DNA from: an uncultured Brevinema sp.
Lineage (GTDB): Bacteria > Spirochaetota > Brevinematia > Brevinematales > Brevinemataceae
NCBI GenBank assembly: GCA_947036575.1
Contig: CAMQSH010000030.1
Location: forward strand, 1-14,791
DNA length: 14,791 bases
Direction of reading: 5' to 3'
This document shows, one piece after another, positions 6,453 to 13,855 of this stretch. The notes beneath the pieces are model-generated. The model was not told the DNA's origin. It made no database searches and was given only the letters and a program-made list of their open reading frames with translations. The number at the start of each line of letters is the position of its first letter. The first letter of the stretch is position 1. A program made the position numbers and the translations under genes.

Positions 6453-6524
6453 AGAAACACGATTTTTTTGATAATATAAGAACGGAGATCTGAGATCTCC
6501 GCTCTTGATATTTAAGAGTTTCTA
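6453..6524. repeat. Extended 72-nt imperfect hairpin around a perfect palindrome
   Basis: Centre CGGAGAT (6483-6489) pairs with ATCTCCG (6495-6501); the wider CGGAGATCT/AGATCTCCG is a 9-bp inverted repeat around one base. The stem continues through AAGA/TCTT (one mismatch) and AATAT/ATATT, then after unpaired bases the outer arms TAGAAAC (6453-6459) and GTTTCTA (6518-6524) match perfectly. There is no clear T-run, so a simple terminator is doubtful; a cis-acting RNA structure or a small mobile inverted-repeat remnant are alternatives. Confidence 0.5.
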
Positions 6525-6680
6525 CGATTGAAAATTTCAGTTAAAGTTATTTAGAGTCATACAAATATAGTGTAATATGGGTCTTATCCAGATCTTTAAT
6601 CAGCATTTAATCGTAAGATACTACTACCATTAGAGATTATAGGTTGAAGTTCATAGGTAATTTTCCTACTGTTCTGTCTT
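6525..6680. other. Gene-free AT-rich stretch
   Basis: I see no ORF with a ribosome binding site, no convincing promoter pair and no strong hairpin here. It lies between the long hairpin and the promoter of the plus-strand small RNA and may be decayed sequence. Confidence 0.5.
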
Positions 6681-6708
6681 TTGATAATAAAATATATCTC
6701 GTTATAAT
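6681..6708 (+). promoter_or_regulatory. Promoter of a short plus-strand RNA
   Basis: -35 TTGATA (6681-6686), 16-nt spacer, -10 TATAAT (6703-6708). Transcription is expected near 6715. The next annotated gene is on the opposite strand, so this promoter must serve something short. Confidence 0.6.
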
Positions 6709-6722
6709 CAGTGTGAAAAACA

Positions 6723-6794
6723 ATGAATAGATCTGTTTATAAAAAGTTATTTAAATACATGGCTTTTGTAGTGATAGTATTTAATATTTTATAA
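6723..6794 (+). CDS. Possible 23-residue basic/hydrophobic peptide
   Basis: The ATG at 6723 opens a 23-codon frame that begins MNRSVYKKLFKYM and ends in a hydrophobic stretch, AFVVIVFNIL, with TAA at 6792-6794 running straight into the terminator. Positively charged start plus short hydrophobic end is the layout of small membrane-active peptides such as type I toxins. Against it: only 8 nt of predicted leader, no clear ribosome binding site, and chance frames of this size are common in AT-rich DNA. Confidence 0.25.
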   Translation: MNRSVYKKLFKYMAFVVIVFNIL

Positions 6795-6827
6795 AAAAGC
6801 CCTCCAATTTATAGGAGAGCTTTTTTT
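6793..6827. terminator. Bidirectional terminator, end of nucleoside operon and of the short plus-strand RNA
   Basis: AAAAAAGC-c-CTCC (6793-6805) pairs with GGAG-a-GCTTTTTT (from 6814), one mismatch, with T-runs on both strands. It lies 51 nt past the stop of the last operon gene on the minus strand and directly after the mini-ORF on the plus strand. Confidence 0.85.
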
Positions 6828-6858
6828 GGTTTTAAAGATGATTTTTATTTGTTTGCAG

Positions 6859-6887
6859 AATCAAATAATATATAATATTATTTGATT
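6859..6887. repeat. Perfect 13-bp inverted repeat spanning the operon's last stop codon
   Basis: AATCAAATAATAT (6859-6871) and ATATTATTTGATT (6875-6887) match perfectly around a 3-nt loop. The right arm contains the TAA (6880-6878) of the ADP-ribosylglycohydrolase gene. It may protect the mRNA 3' end ahead of the terminator; the AT-rich stem is weak. Confidence 0.6.
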
Positions 6888-8275
6888 TGAGAATTTTGAA
6901 ATATATAAGCTTTTTCCATTTTATTCATCAATTCGTCTATAGTAAAACGATAGTAGTTTTCTACAAAACTAGCAATTTCATTTTTATTGAATGGTGATTT
7001 CCATTCATCTGAAATTTGATCAGGAAACATAATTCCCATGATAGCGCCAACTTCTACTGCAGTACTATCGACATCAAGACCAAGCTGTCCGCATATGAGT
7101 AAAGCTTTTTCAAAACTGTTTTCAGAAAAATACAATGCTAGAATAACTATAGCAAAATTTGGTATCGTATGCACCCAATGATAGTACTTTATATCATCTT
7201 GTAATAATTTAAAACTACTAATTGCACATGATGATGATTTGGCTGCTAAGATAGTTTTTTTATAAATATCATGTGTTAAAGTATCTTGGGGAATATAATT
7301 TTCTGTTTGTAAGACTAGTTCTTTTGTATCCTTATACACATACGCAAGTGACGTAATAGTAGCTAAATACATAGCAGTATACACTCCATTATAATGATGA
7401 GAGATAATAGCATCTTCATAAGCTGCTTTCATAGCACCTTGTGGATTGGCAGGAAATAACATTCCCCACAATCCTACACGCATTGACGCTCCTATCCACT
7501 CGCCAAAATATGGATAAAGCTGAGCCGTTTCTGGAGCTATGTAACCTCTCTGAAGACCTTCTAAGGCATATTTTTCGGCAGTCATTGCAAAAGAAAGATT
7601 TCTCACCCATTCCTTCCCTAAGTTATCTGCTGTTATATTTTTATCTGAACATAGCATATCTAAGTAGCACAAAGGAAATGTGATATCATCATTGTAAAGA
7701 GTTAATCCTGAACACACATATCCCTTCAACTTATCTCCATAAGTAGAACGCAATTTATTACCACTCCACCCTTCTAATGGTGTACCATAAGCACCACTGA
7801 TAAACATAGCCCACCAAGCTTGTCTAGTAACATTTTTCCATTGTTCTCTGGATATTGAAACTGAATTTGAATCAACAAAATCTATACCTTGCGTAATCTC
7901 ATCAAATGTAGTGGGTAAATTATAGGACCAGTACAGTGATTTTGTATCTTTTGGTGAATTACGTAAACTTTGATAAATTTTTGCTGTATATACTTTTAAA
8001 TCATCGTATTGTTTTTGTTCCCATAAAACTGAAGCTTTTTCAAACAAACAATCAGCCTCAGAGACATCATACCCTTGAGTATAATGAGATGTAATTGCAG
8101 CGGCAATATTGCAATAAGGCACATTAGATGCTGGAATAACTAGTAGCCATTCTTCAAATAAATTATCTAGGCTTTTCTTGAAAAGTAATTGTACAAAAGA
8201 ATCTTGTACAGGGAAGTCTTTAGCTTGTACTGAAAATTGCTCAAGCATATTTTCTTGATATTGAAATGAATACAT
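6878..8275 (-). CDS. ADP-ribosylglycohydrolase-family protein
   Basis: The product has 465 residues. The C-terminal two-thirds follows the DraG/ARH all-helical fold: WWAMFISGAYGTPLEGWS (154-171) corresponds to the usual 'GAxxGDALGAPxEG' opening, NDD at 195-197 to the first metal-binding Asp pair, SHHYNG around 292-297, and LDVDSTAVEVGAIMG (400-414) to the 'GGDTDTxAAxxGAxxG' second metal site. Family members use two Mg or Mn ions to cleave ADP-ribosyl or related N/O-glycosidic bonds; no signal peptide, so cytoplasmic. The first ~145 residues are an unassigned extra region. The usual first motif has AYGTP where GDALGAP is typical, so the substrate may differ from ADP-ribosylated protein. It is the last operon gene, 9 nt after the permease stop, with AGAGG 4 nt before its ATG. 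Alternative: another ribosyl-compound hydrolase. Confidence 0.82.
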   Translation of the reverse strand: MYSFQYQENMLEQFSVQAKDFPVQDSFVQLLFKKSLDNLFEEWLLVIPASNVPYCNIAAAITSHYTQGYDVSEADCLFEKASVLWEQKQYDDLKVYTAKIYQSLRNSPKDTKSLYWSYNLPTTFDEITQGIDFVDSNSVSISREQWKNVTRQAWWAMFISGAYGTPLEGWSGNKLRSTYGDKLKGYVCSGLTLYNDDITFPLCYLDMLCSDKNITADNLGKEWVRNLSFAMTAEKYALEGLQRGYIAPETAQLYPYFGEWIGASMRVGLWGMLFPANPQGAMKAAYEDAIISHHYNGVYTAMYLATITSLAYVYKDTKELVLQTENYIPQDTLTHDIYKKTILAAKSSSCAISSFKLLQDDIKYYHWVHTIPNFAIVILALYFSENSFEKALLICGQLGLDVDSTAVEVGAIMGIMFPDQISDEWKSPFNKNEIASFVENYYRFTIDELMNKMEKAYIFQNSQIK

Positions 8276-8284
8276 AAATCCTCT

Positions 8285-9181
8285 TTATATTTCTTGTAAG
8301 TACCCAGAAGTCTTATCTTTACGTGAATAGAATGCTAATACAATAACAGTTACAATATATGGTAGCATTGATGAAAACTCTGAAGGAACATTATATTTTT
8401 GTAATGCAAAACTAGCTCCATCAAATATACCAAACATAATAACTATTAACAAAGTGTGTAAAGGGTTTGCTTTTGTAAGTATTAAAGAACTCAGAGCAAT
8501 CCAACCACGCCCATTAGTCATATTTTCAGTAAATAATGAGATAAACCCTAATGAAAGAGCAGCTCCACCCAATCCACATAATAAAGAACTGAGCATAATA
8601 GATATAGCTTTTGTCTTAAAAACTGAAATCCCTACACTTTCTGCAGCATTATTATTAATACCTATTGCTCGAAGTCTTAACCCAAATGGTGTTTCAAAAA
8701 TATGAATATGAACTATAAAAGTACACAGAATACCAACATATACAAGTATGTGATACTCCGAAAACAACACCCCTATATAAGGAATATCTGATAAAAATGG
8801 TATACTAAAACGAGGTAAAGCTTCTATTTTAGGGCTTTGAAAAGATCCTCTAGTATTAAATAGCAACCTCAATAAAAATGTTGTACCACCTAATGAAAGG
8901 AGATTTATAAGCAATCCAGTGATAAACACATTAATTTTTAACACAAGAACCATCAAGATAAAAAATAAGGCAAGTACAAAATTACAGGCTAATGCATATG
9001 CTACACCAGCATACCAAGATGAAAAATAATAACTTCCACAGATTGCAGCAAAAGCAGATATTAATAACATCCCTTCTAAAGCAATGTTAAAAACTTGCGA
9101 TTTTTCTGTGTATATACCACCCAAAGCAGCAAATAGAGTTGGTATTGCAACAATAATACCTAAATGTATAATATCTATCAT
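8285..9181 (-). CDS. Nucleoside ABC transporter permease (second)
   Basis: A 298-residue integral membrane protein of the branched-chain-amino-acid/ribose permease family (BPD_transp_2), with about 8-9 membrane segments. The stretch IYTEKSQVFNIALEGMLLISAFAA (residues 23-46) is the 'EKSGVxNIGLEGMM' signature of NupQ/YufQ-like permeases that work with BMP-type binding proteins. FGLRLRAIGINNNAAESVGIS (around 167-187) is the cytoplasmic loop that contacts the ATPase. It pairs with the other permease to make the transmembrane pore for nucleoside uptake. Its ATG overlaps the TGA of the upstream permease in a 4-base ATGA (9178-9181), the mark of translational coupling. Assignment to nucleosides rests on the neighbouring hydrolase and BMP protein. 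Confidence 0.9.
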   Translation of the reverse strand: MIDIIHLGIIVAIPTLFAALGGIYTEKSQVFNIALEGMLLISAFAAICGSYYFSSWYAGVAYALACNFVLALFFILMVLVLKINVFITGLLINLLSLGGTTFLLRLLFNTRGSFQSPKIEALPRFSIPFLSDIPYIGVLFSEYHILVYVGILCTFIVHIHIFETPFGLRLRAIGINNNAAESVGISVFKTKAISIMLSSLLCGLGGAALSLGFISLFTENMTNGRGWIALSSLILTKANPLHTLLIVIMFGIFDGASFALQKYNVPSEFSSMLPYIVTVIVLAFYSRKDKTSGYLQEI

Positions 9182-10224
9182 TGTTTTTCCTTATTTGTAT
9201 TTTTTTGTTGTTTTATGGCGTTAATCCTAGTTAAGTAGGATCTACTTATTTCTTTTGTTGCTATAACACAAAATACGGTGATGCCTTGAAAAATAAGTGT
9301 AAACTCACTAGGAACCTTAGTACTGACTTCCATGCCAACAGAACCAGTTTGTAACATTGCAAAAAATAAAGCATACACTGGTACTAGTAAGATATTATTT
9401 GCTGCCATCATTGAAATCATAACACCATCCCAACCAAAATTACCCTCCAATCCTTGAACATAGTAGTTTTGAGTGTTTCCCATAAGAAGATATGCTCCTG
9501 TAATTCCAGCACAAGAACTAGCTATAATTGTAGAGATAAATATGATTTTTTTATTAGAACAACCGCTCAATCTTGTGAAAAACGGATTTTCGCCTTTTAA
9601 TCTAATCTCGTATCCCAAATAATGTTTTTCAATAAAGAAATAACAAAGTAATACAAGTATTATAACGACAACAAAAGCACCAATACTTGGAACTATTGAA
9701 GTTTCTGATATAGGGAGAGATTGTATAGAGGTAGACCCTTTTTTTAGAAAGTATCCAGCAGTTAAAAAGGTAAGTAAATAGCGGGCAATAAAATTAAACA
9801 TCAGCGAACCAATCATTTCATTCATATTGAGTTTAAATCTAAAAATCAATAGTATACCATTCCATAAACATGCTGCAAGGGAAGCTAGAATCAACAAAAG
9901 TGGAATTTGTATAAAAGGTGGAAAATTTAGTATTTGTCCAAAATAAAGAGTAGTAATTACACTTATAATCAATGTTCCTTGTTGTCCTAAATTGACATTA
10001 CCCCCTATAAAGGTAATGCTCGCAGACAATCCTGTCAACATAAGCAGGGTACTTCTATACCTCCAAATGGATAAAGATATATCAGATCCAAAAGCACTTG
10101 TTATTAATACGCTTATACTTTGAATAGCATTATAACCTTGTAATTCTAGGAAGGCTATACTTATTGCAAAAGCACTAAAAAAACCTATAAGAATCGATAC
10201 AAATTCTATTTTTTTATTTTTCAT
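9178..10224 (-). CDS. Nucleoside ABC transporter permease (first)
   Basis: A 348-residue membrane protein of the same permease family as its neighbour, related to NupP/YufP. The start is taken at ATG 10224 (MKNKKIEF...); the longer frame begins with TTG at 10254 inside the ATPase gene and adds residues without a hydrophobic or family-like pattern. About 9-10 membrane segments are visible, with SASITFIGGNVNLGQQGTL (around 67-86) corresponding to the 'AFxxGxxNIGxEGQ' motif and YLGYEIRLKGENPFFTRLSG (around 205-225) to the coupling loop facing the ATPase. The gene overlaps the end of the ATPase gene by 11 bases and the next permease by 4, so the subunits are probably made in balance. GGGG about 7 nt upstream is the likely ribosome binding site. 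Confidence 0.88.
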   Translation of the reverse strand: MKNKKIEFVSILIGFFSAFAISIAFLELQGYNAIQSISVLITSAFGSDISLSIWRYRSTLLMLTGLSASITFIGGNVNLGQQGTLIISVITTLYFGQILNFPPFIQIPLLLILASLAACLWNGILLIFRFKLNMNEMIGSLMFNFIARYLLTFLTAGYFLKKGSTSIQSLPISETSIVPSIGAFVVVIILVLLCYFFIEKHYLGYEIRLKGENPFFTRLSGCSNKKIIFISTIIASSCAGITGAYLLMGNTQNYYVQGLEGNFGWDGVMISMMAANNILLVPVYALFFAMLQTGSVGMEVSTKVPSEFTLIFQGITVFCVIATKEISRSYLTRINAIKQQKNTNKEKQ

Positions 10225-11740
10225 TAGTAGTCCCCATAAGCATTTTGTGACCAATTTTATTTAAGTCAAACTCACTTCTTTTGTAAGATGCAATAATAGC
10301 ACCATCAAACATTATTAATAACGTATCACAAAGTACCATAAGCTCATCAAGATCAGATGATACTAAAAAAACAGCACTACCTTTATCTCGTTTTTCAAGT
10401 ATAAGATTGTGAATGTATGAGATCGAATTCACATCTAAACCTCTTGTTGGTTGCTCTAAGACAGTTAGTGAGTTACTGTTTTCAGATTCACGTGCTAAAA
10501 TAATTTTTTGTTGATTTCCACCAGATAAAGATGAAATAGGTAAGTGATAATCGGGGATAGAAATATTATATTTTTTTATTGAATGTGTATAAAATTCTAT
10601 GATCTTCTTTTTATCAAAAAATCCCATGAATTTGTGAAACATTGAAGAAGTATGATGCCCCATGATAATATTATCTAAAATGCTCGCTATCTGGCAAGAG
10701 CTAAATAAGGTGCGGTTTGGAGATACAAAAGAAATATTTTTTCTACGTTTCTCTAAGGGTTGATGACTTATATCTTTTGTATCTAGCGTAATAGTCCCTG
10801 AATGTTGAGGTAATGCACCTATGATAACTTGAACTAATTCGCTTTGCCCATGCCCCTCAATCGCGGCTATCCCTGTGATTTCATATTTATTAATAGTTAT
10901 ATTAATATCTTTAAGACCAACGTAATTATCTGTTGGCGATAAATTTATATTTTCAAGTGATAAAATTGGAGTATTAGATGGGATCTCTTGTCTTTTTAGT
11001 AATTTAGATTCTTGTGAATCAATCATATCTGCAATAAGTTGTTTTTTTGATACAGGATTTTTATATAAATCTGTATAATGAGATATTAAAGTACCCTTTC
11101 GTAGAATACTTATTGTATCAGATATTTGTAACACATCTTCTAACTTATGACCAATATAAAAAATTGTTTTACCTTGAGATTTTAGTATATTAAGATATTC
11201 AAAAAATTCCTTACACTCTTGCGGTGTTAGTACTGATGTAGGCTCATCAAAAATCAAAATAGAACTGTCTAAAAATAGTAGTTTTAATAATTCTACTTTT
11301 TGTTTGGCTGCCACTGATAATACTTTAATAGGAGCTTCTATATTTAGATTGAAGTTATATTGCTCATTCTTTTGTTGAATAAGATCTTTCATTTTTTTTC
11401 TATCTAATAAGCCCAATTTTGAAGTAGGTTCATATCCTAGTAAAATATTTTCATAAACAGTCAATTCATCAAAGAGCATGAATTCTTGATGAACCATTCC
11501 TATTCCATTTTTCAATGCATCTTGTGGGTTTTTAGGCTCAAAAACTTGACTATTCAATAGGATTTCTCCTTCTTCAAATGGGATCAAACCATAACAAATT
11601 TTCATAAGGGTGGACTTTCCAGCACCGTTTTCTCCTATGATTGCATGGATTAAACCTTTTTCAAATGATAAGTTTATATTTTTTACTGCCCATAAATTTG
11701 GTGGGTAGAACTTCGAGAGATTCTTTATTTCTAAAATCAT
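10214..11740 (-). CDS. Nucleoside ABC transporter ATPase with two nucleotide-binding domains
   Basis: A 508-residue double ATPase of the RbsA/NupO/YufO type that powers the two permeases. ATG 11740 is preferred over 11752 because AAGGA lies 4 nt upstream of it and nothing does upstream of the other. Domain 1: Walker A GENGAGKST (36-44), Q-loop HQEF (Q85), signature LSVAAKQ (141-147), Walker B LIFDEP (162-167), H-loop H198. Domain 2: degenerate Walker A GIAAIEGHGQSE (290-301, no lysine), signature LSGGNQQ (405-411), Walker B region TVLEQPTRGLD (426-436), switch VSSD. The lysine-less second Walker A is usual in this family; the first signature is weaker than LSGGQ, also common there. The gene begins 14 nt after the BMP stop and overlaps the next permease. 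Substrate inferred from context. Confidence 0.93.
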   Translation of the reverse strand: MILEIKNLSKFYPPNLWAVKNINLSFEKGLIHAIIGENGAGKSTLMKICYGLIPFEEGEILLNSQVFEPKNPQDALKNGIGMVHQEFMLFDELTVYENILLGYEPTSKLGLLDRKKMKDLIQQKNEQYNFNLNIEAPIKVLSVAAKQKVELLKLLFLDSSILIFDEPTSVLTPQECKEFFEYLNILKSQGKTIFYIGHKLEDVLQISDTISILRKGTLISHYTDLYKNPVSKKQLIADMIDSQESKLLKRQEIPSNTPILSLENINLSPTDNYVGLKDINITINKYEITGIAAIEGHGQSELVQVIIGALPQHSGTITLDTKDISHQPLEKRRKNISFVSPNRTLFSSCQIASILDNIIMGHHTSSMFHKFMGFFDKKKIIEFYTHSIKKYNISIPDYHLPISSLSGGNQQKIILARESENSNSLTVLEQPTRGLDVNSISYIHNLILEKRDKGSAVFLVSSDLDELMVLCDTLLIMFDGAIIASYKRSEFDLNKIGHKMLMGTTNEK

Positions 11741-11754
11741 AGTATCCTTCATAG

Positions 11755-12759
11755 TTATTTAAGATTTTGAGCTAATTTTCCTTCTTTAACTTGATTAACA
11801 TAGGCATCTAATTCTTCTAATAGTTGAGGAGATAGAATTGATTTTGTATGTTCATCAATTGCTAGAGAAATAGTACCATCTTTTACTCCAAATTTATGTA
11901 AAGACCCTCTAGGAGCTTCTTTATCAAGATATTTTTTATAAAATGTAGAAATTGCATTCCCATAATCTACCAAAACTGAAGTAACAACAGAACCTGGATA
12001 TAAACCATTTTGATTGATATCTACACCTATTGCATAAGCGTTGTTTTCTGCGGCGCCTTCTAGCACTCCTAGGCCTGTTAAACCTGCTGCTTGATAGATA
12101 ACATCGACACCTTCATTATATAATTGAGTTGCAGCTTGCTTACCTCTAGTGGGATCTGTGAAAGACTCTGTATACAATTCTCTAACTAAAATATTAGGAT
12201 TCACATGTTTAGCCCCTAGTCCGAAAGGTGTTACAAAATCTTTTTCCATTATTGGATTTTTCATTCCTGCAATGACACCTACACTAGCTTCTGGATTAGC
12301 ACGTTCGTTATCACTAGTTGTTATTATGGCTGCAAGTATTCCTGCTAAATAAGATCCTTGAGATACATAAAACTCTATACTTGATAGGTTGTTTTGTGGA
12401 CTTTGCATAGGAATTGATAAACTCACCCATTGAATATTAGTATATTTATCTGCGTATTCTTGTAACAAACTTTCAAATCCATGTGGTATTACATAAACAA
12501 TATCTGGAGTCCATTGAGTTACTAATTCTAATGATAATAGGTAACGACTAGGGTCATTGCCAATTTCAATAGTTAATGTCTCTGCATTGTATTCTTCTTT
12601 AAGGCGGTCAACACCTCTTTGTCCGTTATCGTAGTACCCTTTATCTCCTAAAGAACCTGCTATCAAATAAGCAATTCTTGGAGCTTCATTTTTTGTTTGA
12701 ACGTTTTCAGCACAGGCAGTAGTAAGAATAAAAAATATTGATAATATAATAAAACGCAT
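11755..12759 (-). CDS. BMP-family nucleoside-binding lipoprotein (PnrA/TmpC type)
   Basis: A 334-residue lipoprotein: MRFIILSIFFILTTAC gives a lipidated Cys16. The mature part is a BMP/PnrA periplasmic binding protein: SLGDKGYYDNGQRG (36-49) corresponds to the 'G.xxDxSFN..' ligand loop with Asp39 and aromatic Tyr42/43 in position to hold the base, IYQAAGLTGLGVLEGA (221-236) and AIGVDINQ (243-250) are family signatures, Asp247 being placed to bind the ribose hydroxyls. PnrA of Treponema pallidum binds purine nucleosides, and spirochaete Bmp proteins are close relatives. It would capture nucleosides outside the cytoplasmic membrane and deliver them to the permease pair. AAGGGG lies about 6 nt upstream of the ATG. 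The gap to the nucleoside hydrolase is 29 nt without a promoter, so it is co-transcribed. Confidence 0.93.
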   Translation of the reverse strand: MRFIILSIFFILTTACAENVQTKNEAPRIAYLIAGSLGDKGYYDNGQRGVDRLKEEYNAETLTIEIGNDPSRYLLSLELVTQWTPDIVYVIPHGFESLLQEYADKYTNIQWVSLSIPMQSPQNNLSSIEFYVSQGSYLAGILAAIITTSDNERANPEASVGVIAGMKNPIMEKDFVTPFGLGAKHVNPNILVRELYTESFTDPTRGKQAATQLYNEGVDVIYQAAGLTGLGVLEGAAENNAYAIGVDINQNGLYPGSVVTSVLVDYGNAISTFYKKYLDKEAPRGSLHKFGVKDGTISLAIDEHTKSILSPQLLEELDAYVNQVKEGKLAQNLK

Positions 12760-12788
12760 TGTTTACCCCTTATGTAATTTGTATATAA

Positions 12789-13685
12789 TTATTTTTTTAT
12801 TAATCCCTCAAGTAAATGAGTAATAACAGCTTTTTTATCACAAGAATCTAAAAATAACACTTCAGAACTCGTTTGGGTTATAGGTGTTTCTTGTAATATT
12901 AATGATCCAGCCTTATCGCCATCAACGACTGCTTTAACATAGACTTTTCTACCCTGAAAAAGATCAGGATAAAGAAGAGCGATTATGGTACAAGGATCAT
13001 GCATACAATCAGAATTTGGTAATGTACCAAATTCTAAAAGAGATTTTGCTAATTCTATCATCTGATGTGAGCTAGAAAACTCATCTAATTCCGTATGTGA
13101 TACTCTGATTTTAGTTGTAATATCTAGAGGAACCATAGTAATAGGAATTCCTGAATTGAAAACAATATTAGCAGCTTCACAATCACATAGAATATTAAAT
13201 TCTATTTTTGTAGAGCCTCCCCCCATCATATATATACTCTTAATACGATTTTTCAAATTTGGATATCTAATAATAAATTGTGCAATGTTTGTTAATGGAC
13301 CTACAGGCATTAGAATCCATTCTTTATTTGAAGCTAATATTGCATTAGCTAGATTTAAAGGCATATCTTGAGCTATAATTTTGTTTGAATGTTTCAAATT
13401 AGTATTTGCTAGCCCATCACTACCATGAGCGGCTAAACACAACTCTTCATTTCTAATAAAAGGAATGTTTGAAAGTCTAACATTAGCACCTTGGTATACT
13501 GGTATATTACTATTCATATACTCTGCTATGGCTAGCGCATTATAGGTAACAATGTCTATTGGAAAATTACCAACAACTGTACTAATACCTCCTAGTTCTA
13601 TTTTGGAAGTGTTGTTTAGTAACCATAATAATGCAATAGCATCATCAATACCTAGGTCTGTATCAAACCAAATTAAAGGCTTCAT
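12789..13685 (-). CDS. Inosine-uridine-preferring nucleoside hydrolase
   Basis: A 298-residue cytoplasmic enzyme of the IU-nucleoside hydrolase family, normal length (about 300-330). It cleaves the N-glycosidic bond of ribonucleosides to free base and ribose using a Ca ion. FDTDLGIDDAIAL (7-19) carries the calcium-binding Asp cluster (Asp8, Asp10, Asp14, Asp15), HGSDGL (87-92) and PVGPLTNIA (127-135) are family motifs, EFN (162-164) binds ribose, and HDPCTI (229-234) holds the conserved His-Asp. One departure: DCEAA (168-172) where DPEAA is usual, with Cys at 167 and 169 flanking Asp168. AGGAGG (13695-13690) lies 4 nt before the ATG. It is the first gene of the nucleoside operon, so imported nucleosides would be split at once. 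Base preference cannot be read from sequence. Confidence 0.94.
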   Translation of the reverse strand: MKPLIWFDTDLGIDDAIALLWLLNNTSKIELGGISTVVGNFPIDIVTYNALAIAEYMNSNIPVYQGANVRLSNIPFIRNEELCLAAHGSDGLANTNLKHSNKIIAQDMPLNLANAILASNKEWILMPVGPLTNIAQFIIRYPNLKNRIKSIYMMGGGSTKIEFNILCDCEAANIVFNSGIPITMVPLDITTKIRVSHTELDEFSSSHQMIELAKSLLEFGTLPNSDCMHDPCTIIALLYPDLFQGRKVYVKAVVDGDKAGSLILQETPITQTSSEVLFLDSCDKKAVITHLLEGLIKK

Positions 13686-13706
13686 GATACCTCCTATAAA
13701 TTAGAA

Positions 13707-13734
13707 ATTATAAATTTAATTAAACAACATACAA
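13707..13734 (-). promoter_or_regulatory. Probable promoter of the nucleoside operon
   Basis: Minus strand: -10 TATAAT (13712-13707) with a weak -35 TTGTAT (13734-13729) at 16 nt. Transcription would start near 13700, leaving a 15-nt leader with the AGGAGG. The poor -35 fits a regulated promoter. Confidence 0.5.
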
Positions 13735-13743
13735 ATTAAACAA
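13718..13743 (-). promoter_or_regulatory. Two direct repeats, candidate operator for the DeoR-type regulator
   Basis: TTGTTTAATT occurs twice on the minus strand (13743-13734 and 13727-13718), 16 nt apart, covering the -35 region and spacer of the operon promoter. The first copy reads TGTTTAATTT, which fits the TGTTTNWTTT box I recall for some DeoR-family repressors of Gram-positive sugar operons; the second differs in the last base. A TTTAATTAAA palindrome (13715-13724) overlaps the second copy. Confidence 0.45.
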
Positions 13744-13812
13744 GCACACAGTATCTAGAATATTATTAGATAGAAGTATTATAAAATAGACTAGATCTCG
13801 TGAGATTGGGGT

Positions 13813-13855
13813 AAAGCTCTTGTGTTTCTTATTCAGAACATAGGAGCTTTTTTTT
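13813..13855 (+). terminator. Terminator-like hairpin, best oriented on the plus strand
   Basis: AAAGCTC (13813-13819) pairs with GAGCTTT (13844-13850), with an inner TGTTTCT/AGAACA stem, followed by eight T (13848-13855). No plus-strand gene lies upstream, so it either ends an unseen antisense RNA or serves the regulator gene on the minus strand, where its U-tract (TTTA) is poor. Confidence 0.6.

Larger units (their letters stand above)
6715..6827 (+). ncRNA. Candidate short RNA, about 113 nt, between promoter and terminator
   Basis: It is bounded by the promoter at 6681-6708 and the terminator at 6793-6827. It contains the 23-codon mini-ORF at 6723-6794. GGCUUUU (6761-6767) is complementary to AAAAGCC (6795-6801), which is part of the terminator's left arm, so an alternative fold could weaken termination. 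Function unknown: a regulatory RNA or a mini-mRNA. Confidence 0.4.

Noticed and set aside
10225..10254. TTG start adding 10 residues to the first permease
   Set aside because: A rare start codon deep in the ATPase gene; the ATG at 10224 gives the usual basic N-terminus right before the first membrane segment.
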